Position numbers and translations under genes: made by a program
Assembly (NCBI GenBank): GCA_002337215.1
Contig: DDFO01000026.1
Span: 19,707 to 27,646, forward strand
Direction: 5' to 3'
Source: Phycisphaerales bacterium UBA1926
Lineage (GTDB): Bacteria > Planctomycetota > Phycisphaerae > Phycisphaerales > UBA1924
DNA length: 7,940 bases
Shown: piece by piece, positions 1 to 6,090 of the stretch
Numbering within the stretch: position 1 is the first letter of the stretch
Layout: every line of letters begins with the position of its first letter
Notes under the pieces: model-generated
Seen by the model: only the letters and a program-made list of their open reading frames with translations
Told to the model about the DNA's origin: nothing
Databases searched by the model: none

Positions 1-224
1 AGGAACGAGCCGCTCCGGGGTCCCAATCCGGTGCTCGTGACAGGAACCGCGCCGAAAACCGCGTCGCCCGCTGGGAACGCCGAGCCGTCGAGCACCCAGC
101 CGTCCAGTCCGCCCGACTCCGCCCCTCCGTTCGTGAGCAATTCCTGGCCCGACGCGACAGGCGCGAGCGACAGGCCCCCGATCAATCCCATGACCGTGCT
201 CACAGCGATCGAACCCACTCTCAT
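1..224 (-). CDS. Secreted protein, N-terminal part (cut at the left edge)
   Basis: This reads as the first 74 codons of an exported protein; the rest lies outside the window. It opens with MRVGSIAVSTVMGLIGGLSL, a short basic start and a hydrophobic stretch. A likely signal peptidase I site follows at A-S-G before QE, around residue 27. The mature part begins 'ELLTNGGAESGGLDGW', which resembles the start of the jelly-roll, carbohydrate-binding-like domains common in extracellular proteins of Planctomycetes and PEP-CTERM bacteria (usual form: N-L-L-x-N-G-x-F-E-x-G..GW). The ATG at 224 is chosen because a purine-rich GAGGGGGAG (228-236) sits just upstream and the signal peptide starts there. The gene has its own promoter candidate at 340-367. 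The full function cannot be told because the C-terminal part is missing; no sorting signal can be checked. Confidence 0.75.
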   Translation of the reverse strand, partial: MRVGSIAVSTVMGLIGGLSLAPVASGQELLTNGGAESGGLDGWVLDGSAFPAGDAVFGAVPVTSTGLGPRSGSF

Positions 225-339
225 GGTCTCCCCCTCTCGATGCGGGCGGCGCACGATGCGGCGCCGGGGTCCACCCGCAACAAGAAGCCCCGACCCTCAA
301 CCCAAGCCGATCACGCGAACGGATTCGGCGATTCTCCTG

Positions 340-367
340 ATTTTACCGGAAACTCACCCCATCTCAA
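340..367 (-). promoter_or_regulatory. Sigma-70-type promoter candidate for the secreted protein gene
   Basis: On the minus strand TTGAGA (367-362) is followed by a 16-base spacer and TAAAAT (345-340). Each hexamer matches the housekeeping consensus at 5 of 6 positions. Transcription would start near 333 and leave a leader of about 110 bases before the ATG at 224. The site lies in the 170-bp gap after the NIF3 gene, so the secreted protein can be expressed independently of it. I see no clear hairpin terminator in that gap. Confidence 0.5.
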
Positions 368-394
368 AGCGTGAATGAGCCGGCCGCGCGAGGC

Positions 395-1585
395 CTATGA
401 GAGCACGAGGAGCGGGTCCGCGTCGGCTTTGCTGATCTCGAACGCCACGCCCGGCATCAGCGCGCCCAATCGGTCCGCGAGGCGGGGCAGGAAGCCGCGT
501 TCGGTGTTGGTGTGCCCCGCGAGCAGCACGGCCAGTCCCTGAGCGTTCGCGCCGATGACCGCGTGGTGTGTCATCTCGCCGGTCACGAAGAGCTCGCAGT
601 TCTCTTCGACCGCGGTGCCGACCAGGTCGCCGCCCGAGCCGGGCACGAGGGCGATCCGCCGGACCTTGGTCTTCTCGTCCATGCCCTCGGGCATCGCGTA
701 CTTGATCCGCGTGACGCCCAGGTGCGCGCGCAGCCGTTCGCCGATCTGCGGGATCGTCGCGGGCTGATCGAGCACGAGCCTCCGGCCCGTGCCGCGAGCG
801 CGCGCCGGCTTGGGCTCGAGCTCGTACACATCGAACGCGGGTTCTTCATAAGGATGGAACTGCCTGAGTGTCTCAATCGCCAGCGGCAGCGCGCTCTTGG
901 AGCACACCATCTCGAGGCGAACCTCCTCGACCTCCTCGAGCTTGCCCGATTCGCCCACCGCCGGGTCGGTCCCCTCCGTCCCGAAGTACGTCCCCGTGCC
1001 CTTGCTCGCGAACGAGCAGACCTCGTAGGCCCCGATCTGCCCGGCTCCGGCGGTCGCGAGCGCGCCTCGGATCTGGTCCACCGAATTTCTCGGCGCGAAG
1101 ATCACGAGTTTCATCCGCTGGCTCGTCTCCTGCACAGGCAGCGGCACGAGCGCGCGCACGTCGGCGGTCATCCCGTCGGTGCTCTCGTTGGCCTTGCGCG
1201 CCACGCACTCGGCGAGCCAGTCGGTCACGCCGTCCGCCGCGGCGTCGAGCGCCGTGTGCGGGCTGTACACCGCGATCCCCGCCTCGATCGCCCCGCGCAC
1301 GATGCGCTCCGTGGCGGTCGCCGCGGTGATCCGATCCAGCGGCTTCCAGATCGGTGGGTGGTAGGCGACGATCGCCGAGGCCCGCGAACCGATCGCCTCA
1401 TCGAGCACCCGCTCGGTCAGATCGATCGTCAGCAGCACGGGTCCCGCGAGATCGCGCGCGGGATCGCCCACGTGCAGACCCACGCGGTCCCAGTCCTCGG
1501 CGGCCGACAGCGGCGCGATCGCGTCCATCGCGCGCACGAGCCCGTCCACGGTCTGGGGGAAGCCGGTCTGATTCTGAGTGCTCAT
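395..1585 (-). CDS. NIF3-family (YbgI/YqfO type) dinuclear metal-centre protein
   Basis: This is a 396-aa member of the NIF3/DUF34 family, which forms ring-shaped hexamers with a two-metal site. The cellular role is still unsettled; GTP cyclohydrolase I type 2 is an old, weak annotation. The first half holds AYHPPIWKPL (residues 74-83) and SPHTALDAAADGV (108-120), with the metal ligand Asp114. The last part holds GEMTHH (336-341) and GHTNTE (357-362), with the ligands His358 and Glu362. Between them, about 157-260, is a PII/CutA-like insert ending in FHPYEEPAFDVYEL, as in Bacillus YqfO and unlike the shorter E. coli YbgI. The first position of the usual His-His pair is Tyr75, as in eukaryotic NIF3L1. 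The ATG at 1585 is preferred over a TTG six bases upstream, because that TTG has nothing suitable in front and an AGAG lies six bases before the ATG. It is divergent from ispE with only 44 bp between. Confidence 0.92.
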   Translation of the reverse strand: MSTQNQTGFPQTVDGLVRAMDAIAPLSAAEDWDRVGLHVGDPARDLAGPVLLTIDLTERVLDEAIGSRASAIVAYHPPIWKPLDRITAATATERIVRGAIEAGIAVYSPHTALDAAADGVTDWLAECVARKANESTDGMTADVRALVPLPVQETSQRMKLVIFAPRNSVDQIRGALATAGAGQIGAYEVCSFASKGTGTYFGTEGTDPAVGESGKLEEVEEVRLEMVCSKSALPLAIETLRQFHPYEEPAFDVYELEPKPARARGTGRRLVLDQPATIPQIGERLRAHLGVTRIKYAMPEGMDEKTKVRRIALVPGSGGDLVGTAVEENCELFVTGEMTHHAVIGANAQGLAVLLAGHTNTERGFLPRLADRLGALMPGVAFEISKADADPLLVLS

Positions 1586-1629
1586 CCCCAACTCTATCAG
1601 CGCCGGGCCCGTGGATACGCCCGCTCCGT

Positions 1630-2664
1630 ATGATCACCGCGATGCTCGCCCGCCACGATCCACAGAGCCTGTCCGGCCGCGTCGCGATCCGGGCGCACGC
1701 AAAGATCAATCTTGCGCTCGCCGTTGCGCCACCGATCACGGACCCCGATCCCGTCCGCGAGCACACCCGGGGCATGCACCCGATCGCGTCGTGGATGGCG
1801 CCCATCGGCCTCTTCGATGAGGTCGTGGTCGAGCGGGCCGACACGACCACGCACCGGATCGCCTGGCAGGACGGGTCGCCCGATGGAACACCGGTCCAAT
1901 GGCCGACCGAGTCGGATCTCGCGGCGCGCGCCCACCGGGCGATGGAGCAGGCCGCGGGGGTTGAACTCCCTGCCCGGCTCACGGTGCGCAAGTCGATCCC
2001 CGCCGGGGGCGGTCTCGGTGGCGGGTCGTCCGACGCGGCGGCGACCCTCCGTGCGATCAATCATCTATTCAAACTCGGGTACGACTCGGCGAAGCTCCGC
2101 TCGATTGCATCCACGCTGGGGTCCGATATCCCATTTTTCATCCCCGAGGATCCGCACCCAGACACGCCGGTGATGGGTGCCCTGGTCACGGGGCTCGGCG
2201 AGGCGATCGAGCCGGCGCCGGTCCGGGGGTGTGTGGTCCTCGATCAGGAAGTCTCGAACCCGGAGGCGGCTGGCCACGAGCGACCGGATTCCGAGAACCA
2301 GGGGTTTCCGCTGACGCTCGTCTTTCCGCCGTTCGGATGCCCGACAGGCGATGTTTATCGGGTCTTTGATGAATCGATCGGAGCGGGAGACGGCTTCCGG
2401 GGCGGCACAGTCGCCGAATTGGCCCGGGCGGGGATTGCCGATGACGAGCAGCTGTTCAATGACCTCGCGGGTCCGGCCTGCCTCGTCCGTCCCGAACTCG
2501 GGGTGATCCGCGATGCGGTCGCCTCGGGGCTCGGTCGGCGGGTCCACGTCTCCGGAAGCGGCAGCACGCTGTTCTGTCTGGGCGTGCCCGTCGAGACGGT
2601 GCGTCCGGTTCTGCCGGCGGGGTGTGTCGCGGCGGGGAGCGTCGTGCTATGTTCCTTTTCCTGA
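1630..2664 (+). CDS. ispE: 4-diphosphocytidyl-2-C-methyl-D-erythritol kinase
   Basis: This cytoplasmic GHMP kinase phosphorylates the 2-hydroxyl of CDP-methylerythritol with ATP, a middle step of the non-mevalonate (MEP) route to isoprenoid precursors. AHAKINLAL (residues 22-30) gives the substrate-side Lys25. PAGGGLGGGSSDAA (124-137) is the GHMP ATP-binding loop. LGSDIPFF (163-170) carries the catalytic Asp166. FNDLAGPA (276-283) and HVSGSGSTLF (306-315) are the C-terminal GHMP motifs. At 344 aa it is about 60 longer than E. coli IspE (283 aa); the extra length lies around residues 70-95 and 205-260. The usual DGYH motif is reduced to RGMH (47-50). The ATG at 1630 was chosen because the frame upstream is an arginine-rich shadow of the NIF3 gene; the ATG at 1642 is also possible. 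No Shine-Dalgarno is visible for either. It is probably co-transcribed with the kinase gene 43 bp downstream. Confidence 0.93.
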   Translation: MITAMLARHDPQSLSGRVAIRAHAKINLALAVAPPITDPDPVREHTRGMHPIASWMAPIGLFDEVVVERADTTTHRIAWQDGSPDGTPVQWPTESDLAARAHRAMEQAAGVELPARLTVRKSIPAGGGLGGGSSDAAATLRAINHLFKLGYDSAKLRSIASTLGSDIPFFIPEDPHPDTPVMGALVTGLGEAIEPAPVRGCVVLDQEVSNPEAAGHERPDSENQGFPLTLVFPPFGCPTGDVYRVFDESIGAGDGFRGGTVAELARAGIADDEQLFNDLAGPACLVRPELGVIRDAVASGLGRRVHVSGSGSTLFCLGVPVETVRPVLPAGCVAAGSVVLCSFS

Positions 2665-2693
2665 ATATGTTGGCGCGGGGTGCGCCGGATCCT

Positions 2694-2700
2694 GGGGAAG
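2694..2700 (+). promoter_or_regulatory. Ribosome binding site of the ROK kinase gene
   Basis: GGGGAAG sits 7 bases before the ATG at 2708 and fixes that start over the in-frame ATG at 2729. It is one of the few clear Shine-Dalgarno sites in the window. Confidence 0.6.
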
Positions 2701-2707
2701 CCACAAG

Positions 2708-3673
2708 ATGAGCAGCAGCGACACGACCATGTACCTTGGCATCGACCTGGGCGGCACCAACGTTCAGATCGGCGTGGTGACCGAAGCGGGTAAGGTGCTC
2801 AGCCGGGCGAAACGGAAAACGGGCGCCGACGAGGGCCGGGACGCGGTCCTCGGGCGGATCGTGGACGGCGTGAAGGAAGCCTGCGACGAGGCGAAGGTCG
2901 ATCTCGCCGACATCAGTTCGGTCGGGATGGGCGCGCCGGGCCCGGTCGATCCGGGTGCGGGCATCGTGCTCGAAGCGGTGAACCTCCGCTGGAAGGATGA
3001 ACCGATCGCGAAGCTGCTGGGCGACGAGCTCGGCAAGCAGGTCGCGCTCGACAACGACGTGAACGTCGCGGTCTACGGCGAGTGGAAGGCGGGCGCTGGG
3101 CAGGGCGCGACGCACCTGATGGGCGCGTGGATCGGCACGGGCGTGGGCGGCGGGTTCGTCCTCGACGGCAAGATCTTCTATGGGCACCACCTCACCGCCG
3201 GCGAGATCGGGCACATGATCCTGATGCCCCACAACCCCCCGGGCGTCCGCTCCGTCGAGCACAACTGCTCGCGCACGGCGATGTGCAACCGCGTGCGGCA
3301 GCTCATCGAGGCCGGCCGTGAGTCGGTGGTCCCCGAGCTCGTGGATGGCAAGCTCTCGAAGATCAAGAGCCGAACGATTGCCGAGGCGTACGCGATGCAG
3401 GACGAGCTCGTCGTCGAGGTCGTCAACGACGCGGCCTGGCGGCTCGGCACGATCCTCGCCGGCGTCACGACGCTGCTGAGCCTCGAGAAGATCGTGCTGG
3501 GCGGTGGGCTCACCGAGGCGATCGGCGAACCCTGGGTCAAGCGGGTCGAGACCGCCGTGCACCTCAACGCGTTCCCGGATGTCTGCAAGACCGTCGAGGT
3601 CGTCGCGAGTGAATTGGAAGACAACGCGGGCGTCATCGGCGCGGCGTTGATCGCCCAGGAACGCTGCGACTGA
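2708..3673 (+). CDS. ROK-family sugar kinase (glucokinase-like)
   Basis: This 321-aa cytoplasmic protein has the layout of ROK kinases, which phosphorylate glucose or related sugars with ATP. LGIDLGGTNVQIGVV (residues 10-24) is the phosphate-binding loop. GAPGPVD (75-81) and LDNDVNVAVYGEW (114-126) follow, the latter with the catalytic-type Asp117. GAWIGTGVGGGFVLDG (139-154) is the ROK signature. TAGEIGH (163-169) supplies the sugar-contacting Glu166 and His169. The zinc motif, normally C-x-C-G-x2-G-C-x-E, is altered here to H-N-C-S-R-T-A-M-C (185-193). LGGGLTEA (264-271) is the adenine-side motif. There is no N-terminal DNA-binding domain, so it is a kinase and not a NagC-type regulator. Glucose is the most likely substrate from the family, but N-acetylmannosamine or fructose cannot be excluded. 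It follows ispE by 43 bp and ends at a strong terminator. Confidence 0.88.
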   Translation: MSSSDTTMYLGIDLGGTNVQIGVVTEAGKVLSRAKRKTGADEGRDAVLGRIVDGVKEACDEAKVDLADISSVGMGAPGPVDPGAGIVLEAVNLRWKDEPIAKLLGDELGKQVALDNDVNVAVYGEWKAGAGQGATHLMGAWIGTGVGGGFVLDGKIFYGHHLTAGEIGHMILMPHNPPGVRSVEHNCSRTAMCNRVRQLIEAGRESVVPELVDGKLSKIKSRTIAEAYAMQDELVVEVVNDAAWRLGTILAGVTTLLSLEKIVLGGGLTEAIGEPWVKRVETAVHLNAFPDVCKTVEVVASELEDNAGVIGAALIAQERCD

Positions 3674-3713
3674 GGCCGGCTCAGAATCGGGCACCGCCCG
3701 GTCGCGCATGAAA

Positions 3714-3742
3714 AAGCCGGCTGGGAGCATCTCCGCCGGCTT
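3714..3742. terminator. Hairpin terminator, probably bidirectional
   Basis: AAGCCGGC (3714-3721) pairs perfectly with GCCGGCTT (3735-3742). The inner GGAG (3724-3727) pairs with CTCC (3731-3734) around a CAT loop, leaving a two-base bulge (TG). Five A residues start at 3711 on the left, and T-rich CTGTATTCTTT follows on the right. It can therefore act rho-independently for the ROK kinase on the plus strand and, read in reverse, for the convergent FlgM-like gene. It lies 41 bp after one stop codon and 29 bp after the other. Confidence 0.8.
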
Positions 3743-3770
3743 CTGTATTCTTTGGTTCGATCAGTCGGCG

Positions 3771-4052
3771 TCAGAGTGCTTCATCGATGAGCGCATCGAC
3801 CGCGAGATCGAACTTCTCATCGGTGTCGTACGTGCCGTCGGCGATCTCGCCGCGGACGCGCTCGACGAGTTCCGAGCGGACCTCGGGCATCGCGTTGAGC
3901 TTGGCGAGGAATCGGGCCTGGTCGGAGACCTCGACTCGATCGTCGCCGCGCCGGGCGCGGGCGGGCCCGCGGCCTTCGACCGCGTTGGGCCTTGCATCAA
4001 CGGGAACGATTCGGCCTGATGCGTTCGAGTTGATGGGTGAGAGATTTGTCAT
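3771..4052 (-). CDS. flgM: FlgM-like anti-sigma factor
   Basis: The product is a small, charged, 93-aa protein. Its C-terminal half (residues 38-93) fits the FlgM family: DRVEVSDQARFLAKLNAM, then R-x-E-L-V-E-R-V-R-x-E-I-x-D-G-T-Y-D-T and an A-x-D-A-L-I-D-E-A-L end. The hydrophobic spacing and the 'I-x-x-G-x-Y' turn match the helices that bind the flagellar sigma factor FliA (sigma-28). The N-terminal half is polar and probably disordered, as in known FlgM proteins, and would be the part first exported. In the family's known role it blocks late flagellar genes until the hook is finished. An ideal AGGAG eight bases upstream fixes the start; longer versions of the frame run into the intergenic region without support. 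It is a stand-alone minus-strand gene, convergent with the ROK kinase. I recognise the family by pattern; sequence identity to known FlgM is low. Confidence 0.75.
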   Translation of the reverse strand: MTNLSPINSNASGRIVPVDARPNAVEGRGPARARRGDDRVEVSDQARFLAKLNAMPEVRSELVERVRGEIADGTYDTDEKFDLAVDALIDEAL

Positions 4053-4060
4053 GCGTTGTG

Positions 4061-4065
4061 CTCCT
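4061..4065 (-). promoter_or_regulatory. Ribosome binding site of the FlgM-like gene
   Basis: AGGAG on the minus strand lies 8 bases before the ATG at 4052. It decides this start against upstream alternatives in the same open frame, which extends to 4307. Confidence 0.75.
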
Positions 4066-4283
4066 GCGCCCAGGGTCTGGCGCGGCTTGTCGCGGCGTTG
4101 TACCGCGGATTCGTGTAGACCTGTCCTTGCAGACCGGTTCGTCGAAACACTCGGACCGGATCGGCGGTGGGCCGAGCCGGGCATGTTTTTCACCGGGGTG
4201 GGCCTCGTAAGGTCAACCCTCCCCGCTGGTGAGAGTATCGACGAGCGGGGGACAACACCTACAAATTCGTGGATGACAATCAA

Positions 4284-4327
4284 GTGGGCATAACCCGCTG
4301 CCAGCAAGAAGTTTGTGGGTAATAACC
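4284..4327. repeat. Imperfect direct repeat upstream of the lipoprotein gene
   Basis: GTGGGCATAACC (4284-4295) recurs as GTGGGTAATAACC (4315-4327), with one base inserted and one changed. The start-to-start distance is 31 bp, about three helical turns. The second copy contains a small dyad, GGT-AATA-ACC. The placement just before the gene would suit a regulator binding site, but this could be chance. Confidence 0.35.
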
Positions 4328-4351
4328 AAAGACAGGACGAGGATATTTTCT

Positions 4352-5314
4352 ATGTTTGGTAGGATGAATTCGGCCGGCTCTTCCGGTCCCACACTTCTAT
4401 CGGGGAGTGAGACCGCCCAATGGAACCCAATCACAACCCGTGCAGTCCGACTCCTGGCCCCACTGGTTCTGGTGCTGATATTGCCTCTGTTGTGTTTCGG
4501 ATGTTCGTCGACCACAACATCGGGTGGTCAGGATGACGCAATGGTGGAAGAGGGCAAGCGGGTGTTTGCGGACGATGCCGGGGGGCAATGGTCCGTGAAC
4601 AACGCCGAACCACCCGGGGAGGGCGAGGCGGTGTACACCATCCGTTTGATGGACGTGCCCCCGGGTCTCGAGCGGCAACCGGAGGTCGCGATCGCGAGTA
4701 TCGCCGACGCGGTGGGGCCTGGCGTGCGGGTGATTCGACCCGACCCGGACCGCCCCCCGATGCTGGTGGTGGGGCGCTTTGCCGACCCGCTGTCGGAGTC
4801 GGCCTCGGCGGCGCAGAAGCGCGTGCGCGCGATCGAGGTCAACGGGATGAAGCCCTTTTTGGGCGCGGTGATGGTCCGCGAGCGGGACCCGCGCCCCAAG
4901 GACGAGCGGCTGACGCGGTTCGACCTGCGGAACGCCAAGAGCCTGTTCGGCGACGACGCGATGTACACGCTGCAGATCGGGATCTATGCGCGCGAGGACA
5001 ACCGCCGGCCGACGCGGGAGGATCTCGCGTCGTTCCGTGAATCGGCGGAGTCCGCGGTCGAGGCGCTCCGCCGCGCGGGCGACCCGGCGTTCTTCTATCA
5101 CGGCCCGAGCAGCAGCATGGTGACGGTCGGCATCTTCGACGAAGACGATATCGATCTCACGGTGGTTCCCGAGATCGAGAGCCCCCGGCTCAAAGCGGCA
5201 CGGGCGGCCCACCCGCACAACCTGCTCAACGGCGCGGGAGTCCGCGAACGCCGGCGCGGGGGCGGGAGTGAGGGGCTCCAGGCGAGCCGGCTTGTGGCGA
5301 TCCCGGATCGGTGA
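4352..5314 (+). CDS. Predicted lipoprotein with two SPOR-like halves
   Basis: I do not recognise a named family with certainty. The 320-aa product has an unusually long polar start (residues 1-30), then a hydrophobic stretch LLAPLVLVLILPLLCFGC ending at Cys51, followed by SSTTTSGGQ. This looks like a lipoprotein signal, although the lipobox is imperfect because Cys48 stands where Leu is usual. Two later segments share a pattern: YTIRLMDV..PPMLVVGRFAD (about 95-145) and YTLQIGIY..SSSMVTVGIFDE (about 205-264). This strand-helix-strand form with 'Q-x-G-x-Y' and 'V-x-V-G-x-F' is typical of SPOR domains, which bind denuded glycan of peptidoglycan. The C-terminus is basic and glycine-rich. The ATG at 4352 was chosen because GAGG (4339-4342) lies nine bases before it; the ATG at 4364 is too close to its purines. 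An envelope location is inferred. It converges on the NTF2-like gene 52 bp away, with no clear terminator between. Confidence 0.72.
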   Translation: MFGRMNSAGSSGPTLLSGSETAQWNPITTRAVRLLAPLVLVLILPLLCFGCSSTTTSGGQDDAMVEEGKRVFADDAGGQWSVNNAEPPGEGEAVYTIRLMDVPPGLERQPEVAIASIADAVGPGVRVIRPDPDRPPMLVVGRFADPLSESASAAQKRVRAIEVNGMKPFLGAVMVRERDPRPKDERLTRFDLRNAKSLFGDDAMYTLQIGIYAREDNRRPTREDLASFRESAESAVEALRRAGDPAFFYHGPSSSMVTVGIFDEDDIDLTVVPEIESPRLKAARAAHPHNLLNGAGVRERRRGGGSEGLQASRLVAIPDR

Positions 5315-5366
5315 TCGGTCCCCGGCGGTGCCCCTGATGAAGTCGGGCGCGCTCGGACGCGATCGC

Positions 5367-6017
5367 TCATCCTTTGTAAGGCAGCACCCCGCTGATGAAG
5401 AGCGGTTCGATCTCGACGGCTTCCCAGCCGCGATCGGGGTCGAGGCGCCAGGCGATGCGGAACCAAGTGAGCGTTGGCCCGCCGACGGCGGACTCGACAC
5501 GGATGTGGGCCTGCGTGCGCGCGGCGTTGGCCCCGTCGATGACCGCTTGGCGCTCGAGGACCGCGTAGTCCGCGACGCGGTACGCGCCCCCGGTGGTCGC
5601 GGCGACGGTGGTGAGGATCTGTGGCCGCTTCAATCCCCCCGAGAGCAGGGAGAGGTTCACGGGCGGGATGCGGGCGTCCGGACTGAGCAGGCTGTCGAGC
5701 GCGTCGATGTCGGCGACGGCAACGCTCTCGATCAGGGCATCCTGTTTCGTGCGCAGTGTTTCGCGGTCGGTGGTGACGAGGTGCGCGGTCAGCATGAGGC
5801 CCGCGACCAGCAGCACCGAGACGGCCAGCGCGATGAAACCTTCTTTGAATTTCCCGGCGTTGCGGAGGGTAAAGAGGGCGACGAGCCCCGCGGCGAAGAG
5901 GCCGGCCGCGAGGAGGATGGGTTGCTCGAACACGAGGCGTTCGAGCAGGGGGGGCTCCGGGAGCGGGGGGATATCGGCGAAGATGCGGTCGAGTTGGGCG
6001 AGTGTGGGTGTGTGCAT
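5367..6017 (-). CDS. Membrane-anchored NTF2-like protein
   Basis: The gene encodes 216 residues of unknown function. Residues 1-32 are proline-rich and probably cytoplasmic. Two membrane helices follow: PILLAAGLFAAGLVALFTL (33-51) and about 60-82 (FIALAVSVLLVAGLMLTAHL). A basic loop (RNAGKFK) lies between them, so both ends should face the same side. The rest (about 86-208) begins with a long helix, RETLRTKQDALIESVAVADI, and ends with strands such as AHIRVES, LTWFRIAWRLD and WEAVEIEPLF. This helix-then-sheet order is that of NTF2/SnoaL-like domains, which bind small ligands or partners or act as enzymes. No catalytic pair can be named. The ATG at 6017 is the first in-frame ATG giving a sensible N-terminus; its ribosome binding site is weak (AAGAAC). 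Upstream frame extension is a shadow of the Maf-like gene. It is divergent from that gene and convergent with the lipoprotein gene. Confidence 0.78.
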   Translation of the reverse strand: MHTPTLAQLDRIFADIPPLPEPPLLERLVFEQPILLAAGLFAAGLVALFTLRNAGKFKEGFIALAVSVLLVAGLMLTAHLVTTDRETLRTKQDALIESVAVADIDALDSLLSPDARIPPVNLSLLSGGLKRPQILTTVAATTGGAYRVADYAVLERQAVIDGANAARTQAHIRVESAVGGPTLTWFRIAWRLDPDRGWEAVEIEPLFISGVLPYKG

Positions 6018-6031
6018 GCGTGTTCTTGTGT

Positions 6032-6050
6032 ACCGCCCCGGGGGGGCGGT
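6032..6050. repeat. Perfect GC hairpin upstream of the NTF2-like gene
   Basis: ACCGCCCC (6032-6039) and GGGGCGGT (6043-6050) form an 8-bp perfect inverted repeat around GGG. It ends 15 bases before the NTF2-like start at 6017, so in that transcript it would sit in the leader next to the weak ribosome binding site. No T-run follows on either strand, which argues against a terminator. Confidence 0.5.
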
Positions 6051-6090
6051 GGTGGCCGTTGGGAGGCGGATTCTGGGGGGTGCGGGCGGG

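Larger units (their letters stand above)
4053..4351. promoter_or_regulatory. Divergent intergenic region, flgM-like gene and lipoprotein gene
   Basis: These 299 bp should hold the promoters of both neighbours. The right third (about 4255-4351) is visibly richer in A and T than the genes. On the minus strand TTGACC (4216-4211) could be a -35 element for the flgM-like gene, but the matching -10 is poor. On the plus side ATGACA (4273-4278) also lacks a good -10. An imperfect repeated element lies at 4284-4295 and 4315-4327 (listed separately). I found no convincing FliA or sigma-54 promoter and no small gene. Confidence 0.4.

Noticed and set aside
1354..1629. Upstream extension of the ispE frame by 92 codons.
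   Set aside because: The extra part is arginine/serine/proline-rich, overlaps the NIF3 gene antisense and has no homology to IspE N-termini.
512..1633. A 373-codon plus-strand frame antisense to the NIF3 gene.
   Set aside because: Its composition (Arg, His, Asp, Leu-rich without motifs) is that of a shadow frame; the opposite strand has clear family motifs.
2672..2686. GGCGC-GGGGT-GCGCC hairpin between ispE and the ROK kinase as a terminator.
   Set aside because: The stem is only five pairs, has no T-run, and ends eight bases before a ribosome binding site; read-through is more likely.
2456..3730. A 424-codon minus-strand frame antisense to the ROK kinase.
   Set aside because: It has no recognisable motifs, while the plus strand encodes a complete ROK kinase with a ribosome binding site.
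4153..4190. Possible FliA-type promoter (GCCGATCC with an A-rich -35) before the FlgM-like gene.
   Set aside because: The -10 lacks its final AA and the A-rich block is about four bases too far away.
4284..4304. Possible sigma-54 promoter (TGGGCATAACCCGCTGCC).
   Set aside because: The GG and GC pairs are not at the required ten-base spacing.
4053..4307. N-terminal extension of the FlgM-like frame.
   Set aside because: AGGAG before the ATG at 4052 sets the start, and the extension has no FlgM character.
5315..5366. Terminator between the convergent lipoprotein and NTF2-like genes.
   Set aside because: Only short GC palindromes (such as GCGATCGC) are present, with no stable stem followed by T residues.
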